Shown in pieces: positions 22,112 through 30,649 of a stretch of DNA of 39,838 nt (its first letter is position 1; every line of letters begins with the position of its first letter). The notes beneath the pieces were generated by a model. It was not told where the DNA came from, ran no database searches, and saw nothing but the letters and a program-made list of their open reading frames with translations. The translations under genes were made by a program, and so were the position numbers. The DNA is from a virus. The stretch spans positions 1 through 39,838 of IMG/VR virus record IMGVR_UViG_3300036822_000277, one strand, 5' to 3'.

Positions 22112-23632
22112 ATGGGATTATTTGAAAAAGCACTGGGCGCCATCTCGCCCGGGTGGGCGGCGGCGCGCGCGCAGAACCGGCTCAGGCTCAGGGCCTATGA
22201 GGCCGCGCACCCGTCCCGCCTGCAGAAGGGGAAAAGAGAGTCTCGTTCGGCGGATACCGCCGTCTTTGCCGCCGGGACCTCGCTGCGCGAGCAGGCCCGC
22301 TGGCTTGACGAAAACCACGATCTGGTCATTGGTCTTTTTGACAAGCTGGAAGACAGGGTGATTGGCGCGCACGGGATCCACGTTGAGCCACAGCCGCTGG
22401 ATCTTCAGGGTAATCTGCATTCGGATTTTGCCGGGCAGCTGTCCGCGCTGTGGGCGGAGTGGTCGGTACGTCCGGAAGTGACCGGGATGTTTACCCGACC
22501 GGAAGCCGAACGGCTTTTGCTGCGCTCGGCGCTGCGGGACGGGGAAGTGTTTACGCAACTGGTGCGGGGTAATGTGGCTGGCCTGCAGCATTCAACGTCG
22601 GTGCCGTTTTCGCTGGAGCTGCTGGAGGCGGACTTTGTGCCGTTTAACCTGAACAGCACCGCCGGTCAGCAGGTCCGCCAGGGGATTATCGTTAATGCCT
22701 GGGGAAGGCCGACGGGCTACCGGGTGTATAAAAATCACCCCGCCAGCTTTACCGGGCTGAACGCCGATTTAAAAACCATTCCTGCCGACAGCATGCTGCA
22801 TCTGGCCCAGCGTAAGCGCCTGCACCAGCTGCGCGGTATCAGTCTGATCCACGGTGTGATAACCCGCCTCTCCGACATTAAAGACTACGAAGAGAGCGAG
22901 CGCGTGGCGGCACGTATTGCGGCGGCGCTGGGGTTCTATATCAAACGGGGCGATGCGGCCTCACTTGATGGAGACGCTGACTACTCAACGCCGGGGGCCC
23001 CGCGGCATTACGACATTGCGCCGGGCATGATTTACGACGAGCTGAAGCCCGGCGAGGACCTGGGCATGGTGGAGTCTAACCGTCCAAATGTACATCTGTA
23101 TGAGTTCAGAAACGGGCAGATGCGCGCCGTGGCGGCGGGCACGCGCGGCAGTTATTCCAGTATTGCGCGGGATTACAACGGTACCTACAGCTCCCAGCGG
23201 CAGGAGCTGGTGGAGAGTTTTGAAGGTTACAACGTTCTGCAGCAGTGGTTCGTGGGGCAGCAAAGCCGCCCGGTATACCGGAACTGGCTGGCGATGGCGC
23301 TGCTCAGCGGCATAACCATCCCGTCCGACGTGGATAAAAAATCCCTGTACAACGCGCTCTATCTTGGACCGGTGATGCCGTGGATCGACCCGGTGAAAGA
23401 GGCTGCCGCCTGGAAGGCGATAGTCCGCGGCGGGGCGGGTACCGAGGCTGAGTGGACGCGCGCCCGCGGGAAGAATCCGCAGGAGGTCAAGCGCCAGCGG
23501 CTCCGGGAAACTGAATATAACCGAGAAAACGGGCTGGTGTTCGACTCTGACGCCGCCAATGACAAAGGAGCAACGCCAGATGCAACGGCAAAAAATACCG
23601 ACGATAAAAACGCGTCGGACGCTGATGATTAA
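22112..23632 (+). CDS. Portal protein, lambda gpB-like
   Basis: 506-residue portal of the lambda family. Typical segments are ARWLDENHDLVIGLFDKLED near the N-terminus, RDGEVFTQLVRG, and SYSSIARDYNGTYSSQRQEL. It forms the dodecameric ring at the packaging vertex. The C-terminus is Lys/Asp-rich and overlaps the protease-capsid gene by 53 bases. Confidence 0.95.
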   Translation: MGLFEKALGAISPGWAAARAQNRLRLRAYEAAHPSRLQKGKRESRSADTAVFAAGTSLREQARWLDENHDLVIGLFDKLEDRVIGAHGIHVEPQPLDLQGNLHSDFAGQLSALWAEWSVRPEVTGMFTRPEAERLLLRSALRDGEVFTQLVRGNVAGLQHSTSVPFSLELLEADFVPFNLNSTAGQQVRQGIIVNAWGRPTGYRVYKNHPASFTGLNADLKTIPADSMLHLAQRKRLHQLRGISLIHGVITRLSDIKDYEESERVAARIAAALGFYIKRGDAASLDGDADYSTPGAPRHYDIAPGMIYDELKPGEDLGMVESNRPNVHLYEFRNGQMRAVAAGTRGSYSSIARDYNGTYSSQRQELVESFEGYNVLQQWFVGQQSRPVYRNWLAMALLSGITIPSDVDKKSLYNALYLGPVMPWIDPVKEAAAWKAIVRGGAGTEAEWTRARGKNPQEVKRQRLRETEYNRENGLVFDSDAANDKGATPDATAKNTDDKNASDADD

Positions 23633-25679
23633 TCCCTGTGCGAGCCTCGCCGGGGTCGATGCCGCCAACGGCCAGTGCTGGTATGAAATCCGGGCGCAGG
23701 CTGCCGGGCGGGTGGAAATCTTTCTCTACGACGTGATTGGCGGATGGGGCATTACCGCCCAGCAGTTTGTCACCGACTGTAAGGAGGCGGGCGTCTTTGA
23801 AGCCAGCGCGGTGGATCTTCATATCCACAGCCCGGGCGGTGATGTGATGCACGGCTTTGCCATCTTCAACACGCTTTCCCGGCTGAAAGCGAAGGTGGAT
23901 ATCTGGGTGGACGGCGTGGCGGCCAGCATGGCCTCCATGATTGTCTGTCTGCCCGGTGCCACGGTCCATATGCCGGAGAACGCCTGGATCATGATCCACA
24001 AACCGTGGGGCGGCGTTGCCGGTGATTCGGACGAGATGCGCGACTATGCCGACTGGCTGGACCGCAATGAGGCGCTGATGCTCGGTGCCTATATGAACAA
24101 AACCGGACTCGGGCAGGAGGAGCTGGAGGCGATGCTGAAAGCAGAGACCTGGCTCAGCGGTGCGGAGGCGGTGGAAAAAGGGTTTGCCGATCTGCTTGAA
24201 CCTGAACTGCAGGCCGCGGCCTGTGTGAACGAAAATAAACTGAAGGATTACCAGAACATGCCTGAACAAATTAAAAATCTCTTTACGCCGCGCGCCCAGG
24301 CTCCGGAAAACCAGCCGACGGCGCCGCAGGCCCCGGCACCGCAGGCGACGCAGACTATCCAGCCGTCACAGCCCGTGCCGCAGCCGGCTAACATTGATAT
24401 TACCGCCCTGGCGGCGCAGCTCCAGCAGCAGATTCAGACCGCGAACGCTGAGCGCGTCACCGCCGTGTCCGCCGTGTTTGAGGCCTTTCCGGCGTTTGCC
24501 ACGCTAAAAGCGGAGTGCGTTGGCGATATTTCCTGTTCGGCGGAACAGGCCCGCAGTAAGTTACTGAATGCGCTGGCCGCCGGAACGACGCCAAGCGCGG
24601 GGCCGGTGCATATTTATGCCGGAAACGGCAATCTCGTCGGCGACTCCATTCGTGCGGCGATTATGACCCGCGCCGGCTATGCCCAGGCAGAAAAGGACAA
24701 CGCTTATAACGGTTATACCCTGCGCGAACTGGCGCGCGCCTCGCTGGTGGATCGTGGCATTGGCCTGTCCGGTCATGGTACGCCGATGGCGATGGTCGGT
24801 CTGGCCTTTACCCACAGCAGCAGCGACTTCGGCAATATCCTGATGGACGTGGCGCATAAGGCTGCGCTGCTGGGGTGGGATGAGGCGGAAGAAATCTTTG
24901 ACCAGTGGACCCGCAAAGGCACGCTGACCGACTTTAAGACCGCACACCGTGTCGGGCTGGAAGCATTCCCGACCCTTCGTCAGGTCAGAGCCGGCGCGGA
25001 ATATAAGTACGTTACCCTGAAGGATCGCGGAGAGCCGATTGCGCTTGCCACCTACGGCGAGCTGTTCAGCCTTGACCGTCAGTCCATCATCAACGATGAC
25101 ATGGACATGCTGACCCGTATCCCGCAGGCGATGGGCAGCGCGGCGCGTGCAACCGTCGGCGATCTGGTGTGGGCGGTACTGACCAGCAACCCGAAAATGT
25201 CCGACGGTAAACCGCTGTTCCATGCCGATCACGGTAACCTCGTGGCGGCGGATCTGAGCATTGAAGGACTGGACAGCGGGCGTAAGGCGATGCGCATGCA
25301 GAAATCCGGCGAACGTCGTCTCAATATCCGTCCGGCCTTTATGCTGACGCCGGTGGCGATTGAGTCCCGTGCGAATCAGCTGATCAAATCCGCCAGCGTG
25401 CCGGGAGCTGATGCTAACAGCGGTATCAACAACCCGATCCAGAACTTCGCCACCGTGCTGTCAGAAGCCCGACTGGACGACAACAGCGAGACCGACTACT
25501 ACCTGGCGGCGGCGCAGGGACGCGACACCATCGAGGTCGCGTATCTGGACGGGATCGACACGCCGTATCTGGAGCAGCAGCAGGGCTTCACCGTGGACGG
25601 TGCCGCCTATAAGGTGCGCATCGATGCCGGCGTGGCGCCGCTCGACTGGCGTGGGCTGGTTAAAGTCACCAAAAAATAA
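23580..25679 (+). CDS. ClpP-like head protease fused to major capsid protein
   Basis: 699 residues from the ATG at 23580, which has AGGAG nine bases upstream; the in-frame ATG at 23559 lacks a site. Residues 30-215 are a ClpP/S14 protease with Ser116 in DGVAASMAS and His140 in IMIHKPWG. Residues about 215-290 are Pro/Gln-rich and scaffold-like. From about 340 to the end lies a Mu gpT-type capsid protein (SLDRQSIINDDMDMLTRIPQ, KPLFHADHGNL). In lambda the protease (C) and capsid (E) are separate; here the mature capsid must be released by cleavage. An internal ATG at 24258 (residue 227, MPEQIKNLF), with AAGGA upstream, could give a separate scaffold-capsid product, as lambda Nu3 arises inside C. 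Confidence 0.9.
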   Translation: MQRQKIPTIKTRRTLMINPCASLAGVDAANGQCWYEIRAQAAGRVEIFLYDVIGGWGITAQQFVTDCKEAGVFEASAVDLHIHSPGGDVMHGFAIFNTLSRLKAKVDIWVDGVAASMASMIVCLPGATVHMPENAWIMIHKPWGGVAGDSDEMRDYADWLDRNEALMLGAYMNKTGLGQEELEAMLKAETWLSGAEAVEKGFADLLEPELQAAACVNENKLKDYQNMPEQIKNLFTPRAQAPENQPTAPQAPAPQATQTIQPSQPVPQPANIDITALAAQLQQQIQTANAERVTAVSAVFEAFPAFATLKAECVGDISCSAEQARSKLLNALAAGTTPSAGPVHIYAGNGNLVGDSIRAAIMTRAGYAQAEKDNAYNGYTLRELARASLVDRGIGLSGHGTPMAMVGLAFTHSSSDFGNILMDVAHKAALLGWDEAEEIFDQWTRKGTLTDFKTAHRVGLEAFPTLRQVRAGAEYKYVTLKDRGEPIALATYGELFSLDRQSIINDDMDMLTRIPQAMGSAARATVGDLVWAVLTSNPKMSDGKPLFHADHGNLVAADLSIEGLDSGRKAMRMQKSGERRLNIRPAFMLTPVAIESRANQLIKSASVPGADANSGINNPIQNFATVLSEARLDDNSETDYYLAAAQGRDTIEVAYLDGIDTPYLEQQQGFTVDGAAYKVRIDAGVAPLDWRGLVKVTKK

Positions 25680-25682
25680 TGA

Positions 25683-25704
25683 CCGCCGCCCGGCGGTTTT
25701 TTTT
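25683..25704 (+). terminator. Terminator-like hairpin after the capsid gene (first of two)
   Basis: CCGCCG pairs with CGGCGG around a very short loop, followed by eight T. It starts five bases after the capsid stop. Confidence 0.7.
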
Positions 25705-25710
25705 ATCCCG

Positions 25711-25732
25711 GGGCAGCGAGGCTGCCCTTTTT
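25711..25732 (+). terminator. Terminator-like hairpin after the capsid gene (second of two)
   Basis: GGGCAGC, loop GAG, GCTGCCC, then five T: a perfect seven-pair stem immediately behind the first terminator and before the decoration-protein gene. The pair may limit or stabilise capsid mRNA. Confidence 0.72.
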
Positions 25733-25748
25733 AGTGCGGAGAAAAACG

Positions 25749-26084
25749 ATGTCAAAAAATTACTATCAGGATGGCAACACCATGGACTGGAACAACTCTA
25801 CGGGAAAAACCGTGGTGTCCGGTCAGGCGGTGGCGGTCGGTAATATTACTGGCGTGGCCCACGGTGATATTCAGGACGGGGAGTCCGGCGTGCTGCATAT
25901 GACCGGCGTGTTTATTCTGCCAAAAGTGGCGGATGAAACCTGGCCACGGGGGACAAAACTGTACCTGGATGACGCTGGCCTCCTGACGGCGGTGGTCCCG
26001 GCAGATAAAGCGGTGGTGGCGGGGACGGCGTGGATCACCTCCGGTGCCGGGGAGGCCGACAGCCACGTTCGCCTGGGGTTCTGA
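25749..26084 (+). CDS. Head decoration-type protein (DUF2190)
   Basis: 111 residues from the ATG at 25749 (GGAG upstream). The sequence MSKNYYQDGNTMDWNNSTGK, then VVSGQAVAVGNITGVAHGDI and a beta-rich body, is DUF2190, a family of capsid cement or decoration proteins placed right after the capsid gene in many phages. Lambda gpD has the same position and size. Last base shared with the next start (TGATG). Confidence 0.8.
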   Translation: MSKNYYQDGNTMDWNNSTGKTVVSGQAVAVGNITGVAHGDIQDGESGVLHMTGVFILPKVADETWPRGTKLYLDDAGLLTAVVPADKAVVAGTAWITSGAGEADSHVRLGF

Positions 26085-26440
26085 TGAACCGCTTTCGTGA
26101 ACGTCTGATAAAAGCCGATGCCCGGATAAACCGGGCATTTGCCGAAACGGTGCCGGCAATTCTGTCTATCGGAAATGAACGGCGCCCGGTGACGGTGATT
26201 TTTGAATCACCCGATGCGCCCGTCAGCGTACCGGGCGGCGGCGAAATTCAGGACCATTCGCCCGCTTTCAGCGCTATGACGGCGGATATCACCGGGCTGT
26301 CAAAGCACGATGGCGTAGTGATAAACGAGATAGCGTACCGCGTCACGCACGTCGGCACCGATGAGGAAGGGCGGACGCGGGTCACGCTGGCGTACGGCGA
26401 GCCGGGTAAACCGCAGCCTGCCATTGATAGATGGAGTTGA
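26084..26440 (+). CDS. Head-tail connector, lambda FII-like
   Basis: 118 residues (MNRFRERLIKADARINRAFA). Like lambda FII it has a short N-terminal helix with ADARI and then a small beta domain with a GDxxxINxxxYxV-like segment (HDGVVINEIAYRVTHVG). It would form the ring that joins head and tail. Gene order after the decoration protein is that of lambda (D, E, FI, FII). Identification is by pattern and place. Confidence 0.65.
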   Translation: MNRFRERLIKADARINRAFAETVPAILSIGNERRPVTVIFESPDAPVSVPGGGEIQDHSPAFSAMTADITGLSKHDGVVINEIAYRVTHVGTDEEGRTRVTLAYGEPGKPQPAIDRWS

Positions 26441-26441
26441 T

Positions 26442-27098
26442 ATGGCCCGGGAATCGCGCCTGCGACGGGACCTGCCCGTTGATATTGATGTAAATGCCAT
26501 CTGGCGTATTGCGGAAAATATTGGCGCCACCCAGAAACAGTTCAGGGCCGCCTACTCGCGTGCGCTGAGACGTACGGCCGCCACGCTTCGAAAAAAAGCC
26601 ATGGCGGATCTGAAAGGCGGGCTGGCGCCGCGGAGTATGAACCTGGTGCGCCGTCGTCTGCTGTCGTTCCGGCTCGACAGGGGATCGCAGCTGGATAATT
26701 TCCGGCTCTGGTTTGGTCTGAATGCTATCAAGGTGAAGGACCTGAAAGGGCGGATTTCCGGTCGGGTCCGCCCGCACCATAACCGGCGGGATAAATCGAC
26801 GGGGCGCTATATCAAAGCGCGCAGGCAGACGCAGGATGCGGGCTTTGCCCCTAAAGGCAATCTGCTGGCCTCGCAGACGTTTACCAACGGCGAAGTTGCA
26901 CGCTCACGGCGCGATAACCGGCGGACCGTTGTGATCCGCGACCCCGATACGCGGCGGACCCGGGAAGCGGAAGTGGATATCTATGAGCCCATGCTGAACT
27001 ACGTGGAGGACAACGCGTTTGCGGAGGCCATGGATATTTTTATGCGTCACTTTGAAAGCGATATCCGCGGACGGGTGAAGGCGAAAATTTCGGTGTGA
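26442..27098 (+). CDS. Basic minor tail protein, gpZ-like
   Basis: 218 residues, start at 26442 with GGAG upstream. Strongly basic, with an N-terminal helix (QFRAAYSRALRRTAATLRKK) like the opening of lambda gpZ and related tail-completion proteins, then an Arg/His-rich stretch (SGRVRPHHNRRDKSTGRYIK). Place between FII-like and the terminator-like gene agrees with Z. It probably finishes the head-proximal tail end. Confidence 0.6.
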   Translation: MARESRLRRDLPVDIDVNAIWRIAENIGATQKQFRAAYSRALRRTAATLRKKAMADLKGGLAPRSMNLVRRRLLSFRLDRGSQLDNFRLWFGLNAIKVKDLKGRISGRVRPHHNRRDKSTGRYIKARRQTQDAGFAPKGNLLASQTFTNGEVARSRRDNRRTVVIRDPDTRRTREAEVDIYEPMLNYVEDNAFAEAMDIFMRHFESDIRGRVKAKISV

Positions 27099-27106
27099 GG
27101 TAAACA

Positions 27107-27661
27107 ATGGCGGAGCCACTTCTGCTGGGGCAGTATCACGACGCGGTGATCGCCGCGCTGAAAAAAATTAACTGGGTCCGGGATGCGGATGCCTATCCTG
27201 AAAAAAATGTGCCGCGATTTTCTGGTCTGGTCACGCCTGCGGTGTATTTCACGATTAACAGCTGGGAACAGGACGGGGGTAACGAGGGGCAGCTCAATAT
27301 CGGCCTGACCTGCGATCTGTTTGTGGTGGTCGATGCTGCAGGGGCGGGCGTCTCCGTTCCTGAGATATTTGTCCGCACGGCGGCGGCAGACATCACCCAG
27401 TGGATTGACGGGCAGCAGTTTGGTCTGGGTCATATTGAGCCCGCGGTGTTCACAATGGCGGAGCGCGATGAGTTCGATCCCCGAATGGACGATTACCTGG
27501 TCTGGCGTATTTCGTTTACTCAGGCAGCGGCGTTCGGCGTGGATCCGTTCGCCCGCAGCGGTGCACCGCTCAGCCAGGCATGGCTTGGTAAGGCACCTGA
27601 TATCGGGCGGGCGCACGTGGACGACTATCGACTTATCTGGGAGGCGAAACCCGATGAGTGA
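27107..27661 (+). CDS. Putative tail terminator protein
   Basis: 184 residues starting MAEPLLLGQYHDAVIAALKK with GAGG upstream. A helix followed by beta strands (VYFTINSWEQ, IGLTCDLFVVVDA) is the layout of tail terminators (lambda gpU, Mu gp37-like). It lies at the head/tail module border, where a ring protein is needed to cap the tail. Family not certain. Overlaps gpV by eight bases. Confidence 0.5.
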   Translation: MAEPLLLGQYHDAVIAALKKINWVRDADAYPEKNVPRFSGLVTPAVYFTINSWEQDGGNEGQLNIGLTCDLFVVVDAAGAGVSVPEIFVRTAAADITQWIDGQQFGLGHIEPAVFTMAERDEFDPRMDDYLVWRISFTQAAAFGVDPFARSGAPLSQAWLGKAPDIGRAHVDDYRLIWEAKPDE

Positions 27662-28277
27662 TATTGAAGGAGATCTGCAGCGGCGGCTGGCCAATCTGGT
27701 ACGACGTGGCGTCATACACTCCGTGCGGCATGACAGGGTGCCAAAATGCCGTGTTGACCTGGGCGATATTATTACCACCTGGCTTCCCCTCTGTCAGGGG
27801 TTCTCCGGTGCCAACCGTTCGGACTCGAATCCTTATGCGGTCGGTGACGCGGTCACCGTGCTGTCCGAGGCGGGGGAGCTGAATAACGGGCGCGTGTTTC
27901 CGGGCTGGAATACCGGGGGGCAGCCGGTCCCCGAGGGGAGTGACGGCGAACATATCACCCGCTACGGTGACGGGACTGAGGTTCGATACGATCGTGCCGG
28001 ACATGCGCTGACGATCACGCTGGTTGAGGGGGGAACCTACACCATCAAAGGCAAAGGCACGCTGGATGGTCCGGTAGAAATTACCGACACCCTGACCGTT
28101 CAGGGGGTCACACAGCTCAATGCCGACACAAACGTTGTCGGAAACCTTGGTGCAACGCAGGAAATTGCCGACGGTACCGGGAAGATGAGTGAAATCCGTG
28201 AAACCTTTAACGACCACGATCACGATGAAAACGGTGACGGCGGCGGTACCACGAATCCCCCTAATCAGAAAATGTGA
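27654..28277 (+). CDS. V: Baseplate spike protein gpV
   Basis: 207 residues of the P2 gpV / Mu gp45 family. The N-terminal domain (about 1-95) is an OB-fold (GDIITTWLPLCQGFSGA, DAVTVLSEAGELNNGRVFPG). The middle (about 110-180) is a beta-helical stalk (TYTIKGKGTLDGPVEITDT). Near the end TFNDHDHDENGDGGG carries the His-x-His that binds iron at the tip in P2. The trimer pierces the outer membrane. Here gpV comes before the sheath, unlike in P2. Confidence 0.9.
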   Translation: MSDIEGDLQRRLANLVRRGVIHSVRHDRVPKCRVDLGDIITTWLPLCQGFSGANRSDSNPYAVGDAVTVLSEAGELNNGRVFPGWNTGGQPVPEGSDGEHITRYGDGTEVRYDRAGHALTITLVEGGTYTIKGKGTLDGPVEITDTLTVQGVTQLNADTNVVGNLGATQEIADGTGKMSEIRETFNDHDHDENGDGGGTTNPPNQKM

Positions 28278-28298
28278 CCTGCTCTGGCAGGTTTTTTT
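28277..28298 (+). terminator. Terminator-like hairpin between gpV and sheath
   Basis: ACCTGC, loop TCTG, GCAGGT with a run of seven T starting at 28292. Perfect six-pair stem directly at the gpV stop. Confidence 0.75.
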
Positions 28299-28315
28299 AT
28301 ACCTGGAGATAAAAC

Positions 28316-29785
28316 ATGGCTCAGTTACATGGTGTTGAAACAATCGAACTGACGTCGGGCACGGTGGCCGTCACGACGATCCAGACCGCAATTATTGGGC
28401 TGGTGGGGACGGCGCCGGACGCGTCGGCGGGGACCGCGGCCACCGGCGCGTCGGGTACCCCGATTCTGGATAACGTGGTGAATTTTACGGCCACGCTGAC
28501 GGGCAGGGCCGGAAACGTGGTGCGGGTGGTGGCGCAGGCGGCTACCCCGGATACGGATAATCCGGCGGCCATTCCCACGACCGCCGCGTGGGATGCAAAA
28601 ATGCTGACGCTGACCGTCACGCTGGGCTGCGATGACAAAGGTAAGCTGGTGGCGACCGCCAGCGATGTGGTCAGCGCCGTCGGGGCGGTGGCGGACAGCA
28701 AGGTGAAAGCCGCCGGGGAGGGTGCCGGTCTGGTCTCTCCGTTCAGCCTGACGCTTTCGGGCGGTGAGGATGAACCTTTCCCGCTGAATACACCGGTGGC
28801 CATCGTGGGTACCACGATGCTGTCGCGGCTCGGGGACAAAGGCACGTTGAAACAGGCGCTGACGGAAATTAACGACCAGCGTAATGCGCTGGCCGTGGTG
28901 GTTCGCGTTGCTGAGACTGAGGACCCGGCGAAACAGCGCGCCGCCGTGACGGCAGGTATTGCCGCATTGTCCTCCAGTAAATCAGTGACCACGTATCAGC
29001 CGCGAGTCCTGCTGGCTACCGGATTCAGCGAAGATGATGCGACGGGGAAGGCGCTCGAGACGATGGCGGGAAAACTGCGTGCGGTGGCGTACGTGGACTG
29101 TGCCGCCGGTGCGACCCTGCAGGAGGTGGTGCAGCGTCGGCAGTCATACGGCGCAAGAACCGAGCTGCTGCGGCCACGCGTGCAAATCAGCGATACCGAC
29201 GGCCAGCTGGTTTACCGTCCTTACTCAGCCTTTGCGGCGGGTCTGCGGGCGCGTATCGATTACGAGAAGGGCTGGTGGTGGAGTAAGTCCAACCAGGAGG
29301 TTAAAAACATTCTCGGGGTGGAGCAGATTGACGAGTTTATTCTCGGGGAGGAAAACTGCGACGCCAACCTGCTCAACATGCAGAACGTGTCCACCATCAT
29401 CCGCCGGGCGGGGTTTAAGCACTGGGGTAACCGCCTCTGTGCGACCGATCCACAGTGGCATTTTGAATCGGTGCGCCGCTCCGCCGACGTCATCGAGGAC
29501 AGTATTCAGGAAACGATGCTGGAGTACGTTGACCGCCCGCTGGACCGTGAAAACGCGGACGACATTATCGGCACCATCAATGCCTACATGCGAAAGCTGG
29601 TCGGGCTGGGAGCTATCTTTGGCGGTCGTGCATGGCTGGATGAAGAGCTGAATACGGCGGAAACGCTCGCGGCCGGTGTGCTGTATATCAACTATGACTT
29701 CGGGCCGAAGTCGCCGACTGAGCTTATCAGCCTGCGCGTCCGGGTGAATAACAACTATGCGCTTGAGGAGATGATGGCAGCATGA
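28316..29785 (+). CDS. FI: Tail sheath protein FI
   Basis: 489-residue contractile sheath subunit. The opening MAQLHGVETIELTSGTVAVT and the C-terminal domain (SFGFGPKSP-like YDFGPKSPTELISLRVRVNN) are those of P2 FI-type sheaths. An inserted variable domain, Ala/Gly/Thr-rich, lies at about 40-140. Overlaps the tube gene by ATGA. Shows that the phage is a myovirus. Confidence 0.93.
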   Translation: MAQLHGVETIELTSGTVAVTTIQTAIIGLVGTAPDASAGTAATGASGTPILDNVVNFTATLTGRAGNVVRVVAQAATPDTDNPAAIPTTAAWDAKMLTLTVTLGCDDKGKLVATASDVVSAVGAVADSKVKAAGEGAGLVSPFSLTLSGGEDEPFPLNTPVAIVGTTMLSRLGDKGTLKQALTEINDQRNALAVVVRVAETEDPAKQRAAVTAGIAALSSSKSVTTYQPRVLLATGFSEDDATGKALETMAGKLRAVAYVDCAAGATLQEVVQRRQSYGARTELLRPRVQISDTDGQLVYRPYSAFAAGLRARIDYEKGWWWSKSNQEVKNILGVEQIDEFILGEENCDANLLNMQNVSTIIRRAGFKHWGNRLCATDPQWHFESVRRSADVIEDSIQETMLEYVDRPLDRENADDIIGTINAYMRKLVGLGAIFGGRAWLDEELNTAETLAAGVLYINYDFGPKSPTELISLRVRVNNNYALEEMMAA

Positions 29786-30288
29786 GCGATAAAAACACAC
29801 TACGCGTCTGGACCTTCTTCCGGGAGGGGATCCGCATTCAGGGGGCGCATGAGTTCACGCCACCAGCGCTGGCCATTGTCAAAACGGACCTGCGCACCGG
29901 TGCCCAGGATGCGCCCACGCCCGTCGATGACGGTATGGAGGCGCTGACCTGCCAGCTTAAATTTTACGGTCTGGATGCGGATATGCTGACCGCCTTCGGG
30001 TTCGTTAGCGGCAGTCGTCCGCGCTTTACCGCCTACCAGGGCTATCTTGCCAACGGCACGGCACGGGGCACCATCGAGGAAATCGAAGGATTCGTGCATA
30101 ACGTGACGCCGGATGCGCGCGGCAAGGACAACCTGTCAGAGAACGCCATCACGGTGGATATCGCGGTGAGCTACTACCGGCAGACCCTCGACGGGCGTGA
30201 ACTGATTGCGATTGACACCGAGCGTTTTGCGCGCCGGGTGAACGGCGTCGACGTGCTTGCCGGACTGGCGGCGAAGGTCCGTCTGTAA
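29782..30288 (+). CDS. FII: Tail tube protein FII
   Basis: 168 residues of the P2 FII tube family (VDDGMEALTCQLKFYGLDAD, then RGTIEEIEGFVHNVTPDARG and ISYYRQ-like VSYYRQTLDGRELIAID). It forms the inner tube around the tape measure. Usual length; normal position after the sheath. Confidence 0.93.
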   Translation: MSDKNTLRVWTFFREGIRIQGAHEFTPPALAIVKTDLRTGAQDAPTPVDDGMEALTCQLKFYGLDADMLTAFGFVSGSRPRFTAYQGYLANGTARGTIEEIEGFVHNVTPDARGKDNLSENAITVDIAVSYYRQTLDGRELIAIDTERFARRVNGVDVLAGLAAKVRL

Positions 30289-30312
30289 ACCACACCCCCT
30301 CTTATTCTCTCT

Positions 30313-30332
30313 ACGGCCTGCGGGCCGTTTTT
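30313..30332 (+). terminator. Terminator-like hairpin between tube and gpE
   Basis: ACGGCC, loop TGCG, GGCCGT followed by T's to 30332. Perfect six-pair stem. Confidence 0.72.
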
Positions 30333-30349
30333 GCTTTCAGGAGTCAACC

Positions 30350-30649
30350 ATGAGCTTTCCCGGCGAAACCCGTATTATCACCCTTCACTCGCCCGTCACC
30401 TTCGATAGCGGCGTCACGCTTGACACCATCACGATGCGCGAGCCGCTGGTGCGCGATCGTATTGCGCACTCAAAAGACCGCGGCACCGAAGAGGAAAAGG
30501 AGCTGCGTATGGTGGCGCAGCTCTGCAACCTCACCGAACAGGATCTGTGGCTGCTGACGGCAGTGGACTATGCCCGATTGCTGGACACCTTCAACGTTTT
30601 TATGCTCCCGCCCGGGGAGCGTCCGAAAGAGGACTCCTCCGGGCAGTAA
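30350..30649 (+). CDS. E: Tail assembly chaperone gpE
   Basis: 99 residues from the ATG at 30350 (MSFPGETRIITLHSPVTFDS), AGGAG upstream. Matches the P2 gpE family (VTLDTITMREPLVRD, EEEKELRMVAQLCNLTEQDL). With its frameshifted form it coats the tape measure during tail assembly. The frame extends upstream but without a start site. Confidence 0.85.
   Translation: MSFPGETRIITLHSPVTFDSGVTLDTITMREPLVRDRIAHSKDRGTEEEKELRMVAQLCNLTEQDLWLLTAVDYARLLDTFNVFMLPPGERPKEDSSGQ

Noticed and set aside
23487-24269. Leftward 260-codon open frame
   Set aside because: Lies opposite the portal and protease-capsid genes; a shadow of GC-rich coding sequence, with no ribosome site or recognisable protein.
27047-27778. 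Leftward 243-codon open frame
   Set aside because: Antisense to the terminator-like and gpV genes, which have clear family assignments and coupled starts.
28321-28992. Leftward 223-codon Ser/Thr/Val-rich frame
   Set aside because: Complement of the Ala/Gly/Thr-rich sheath insert; low-complexity composition, no start site.
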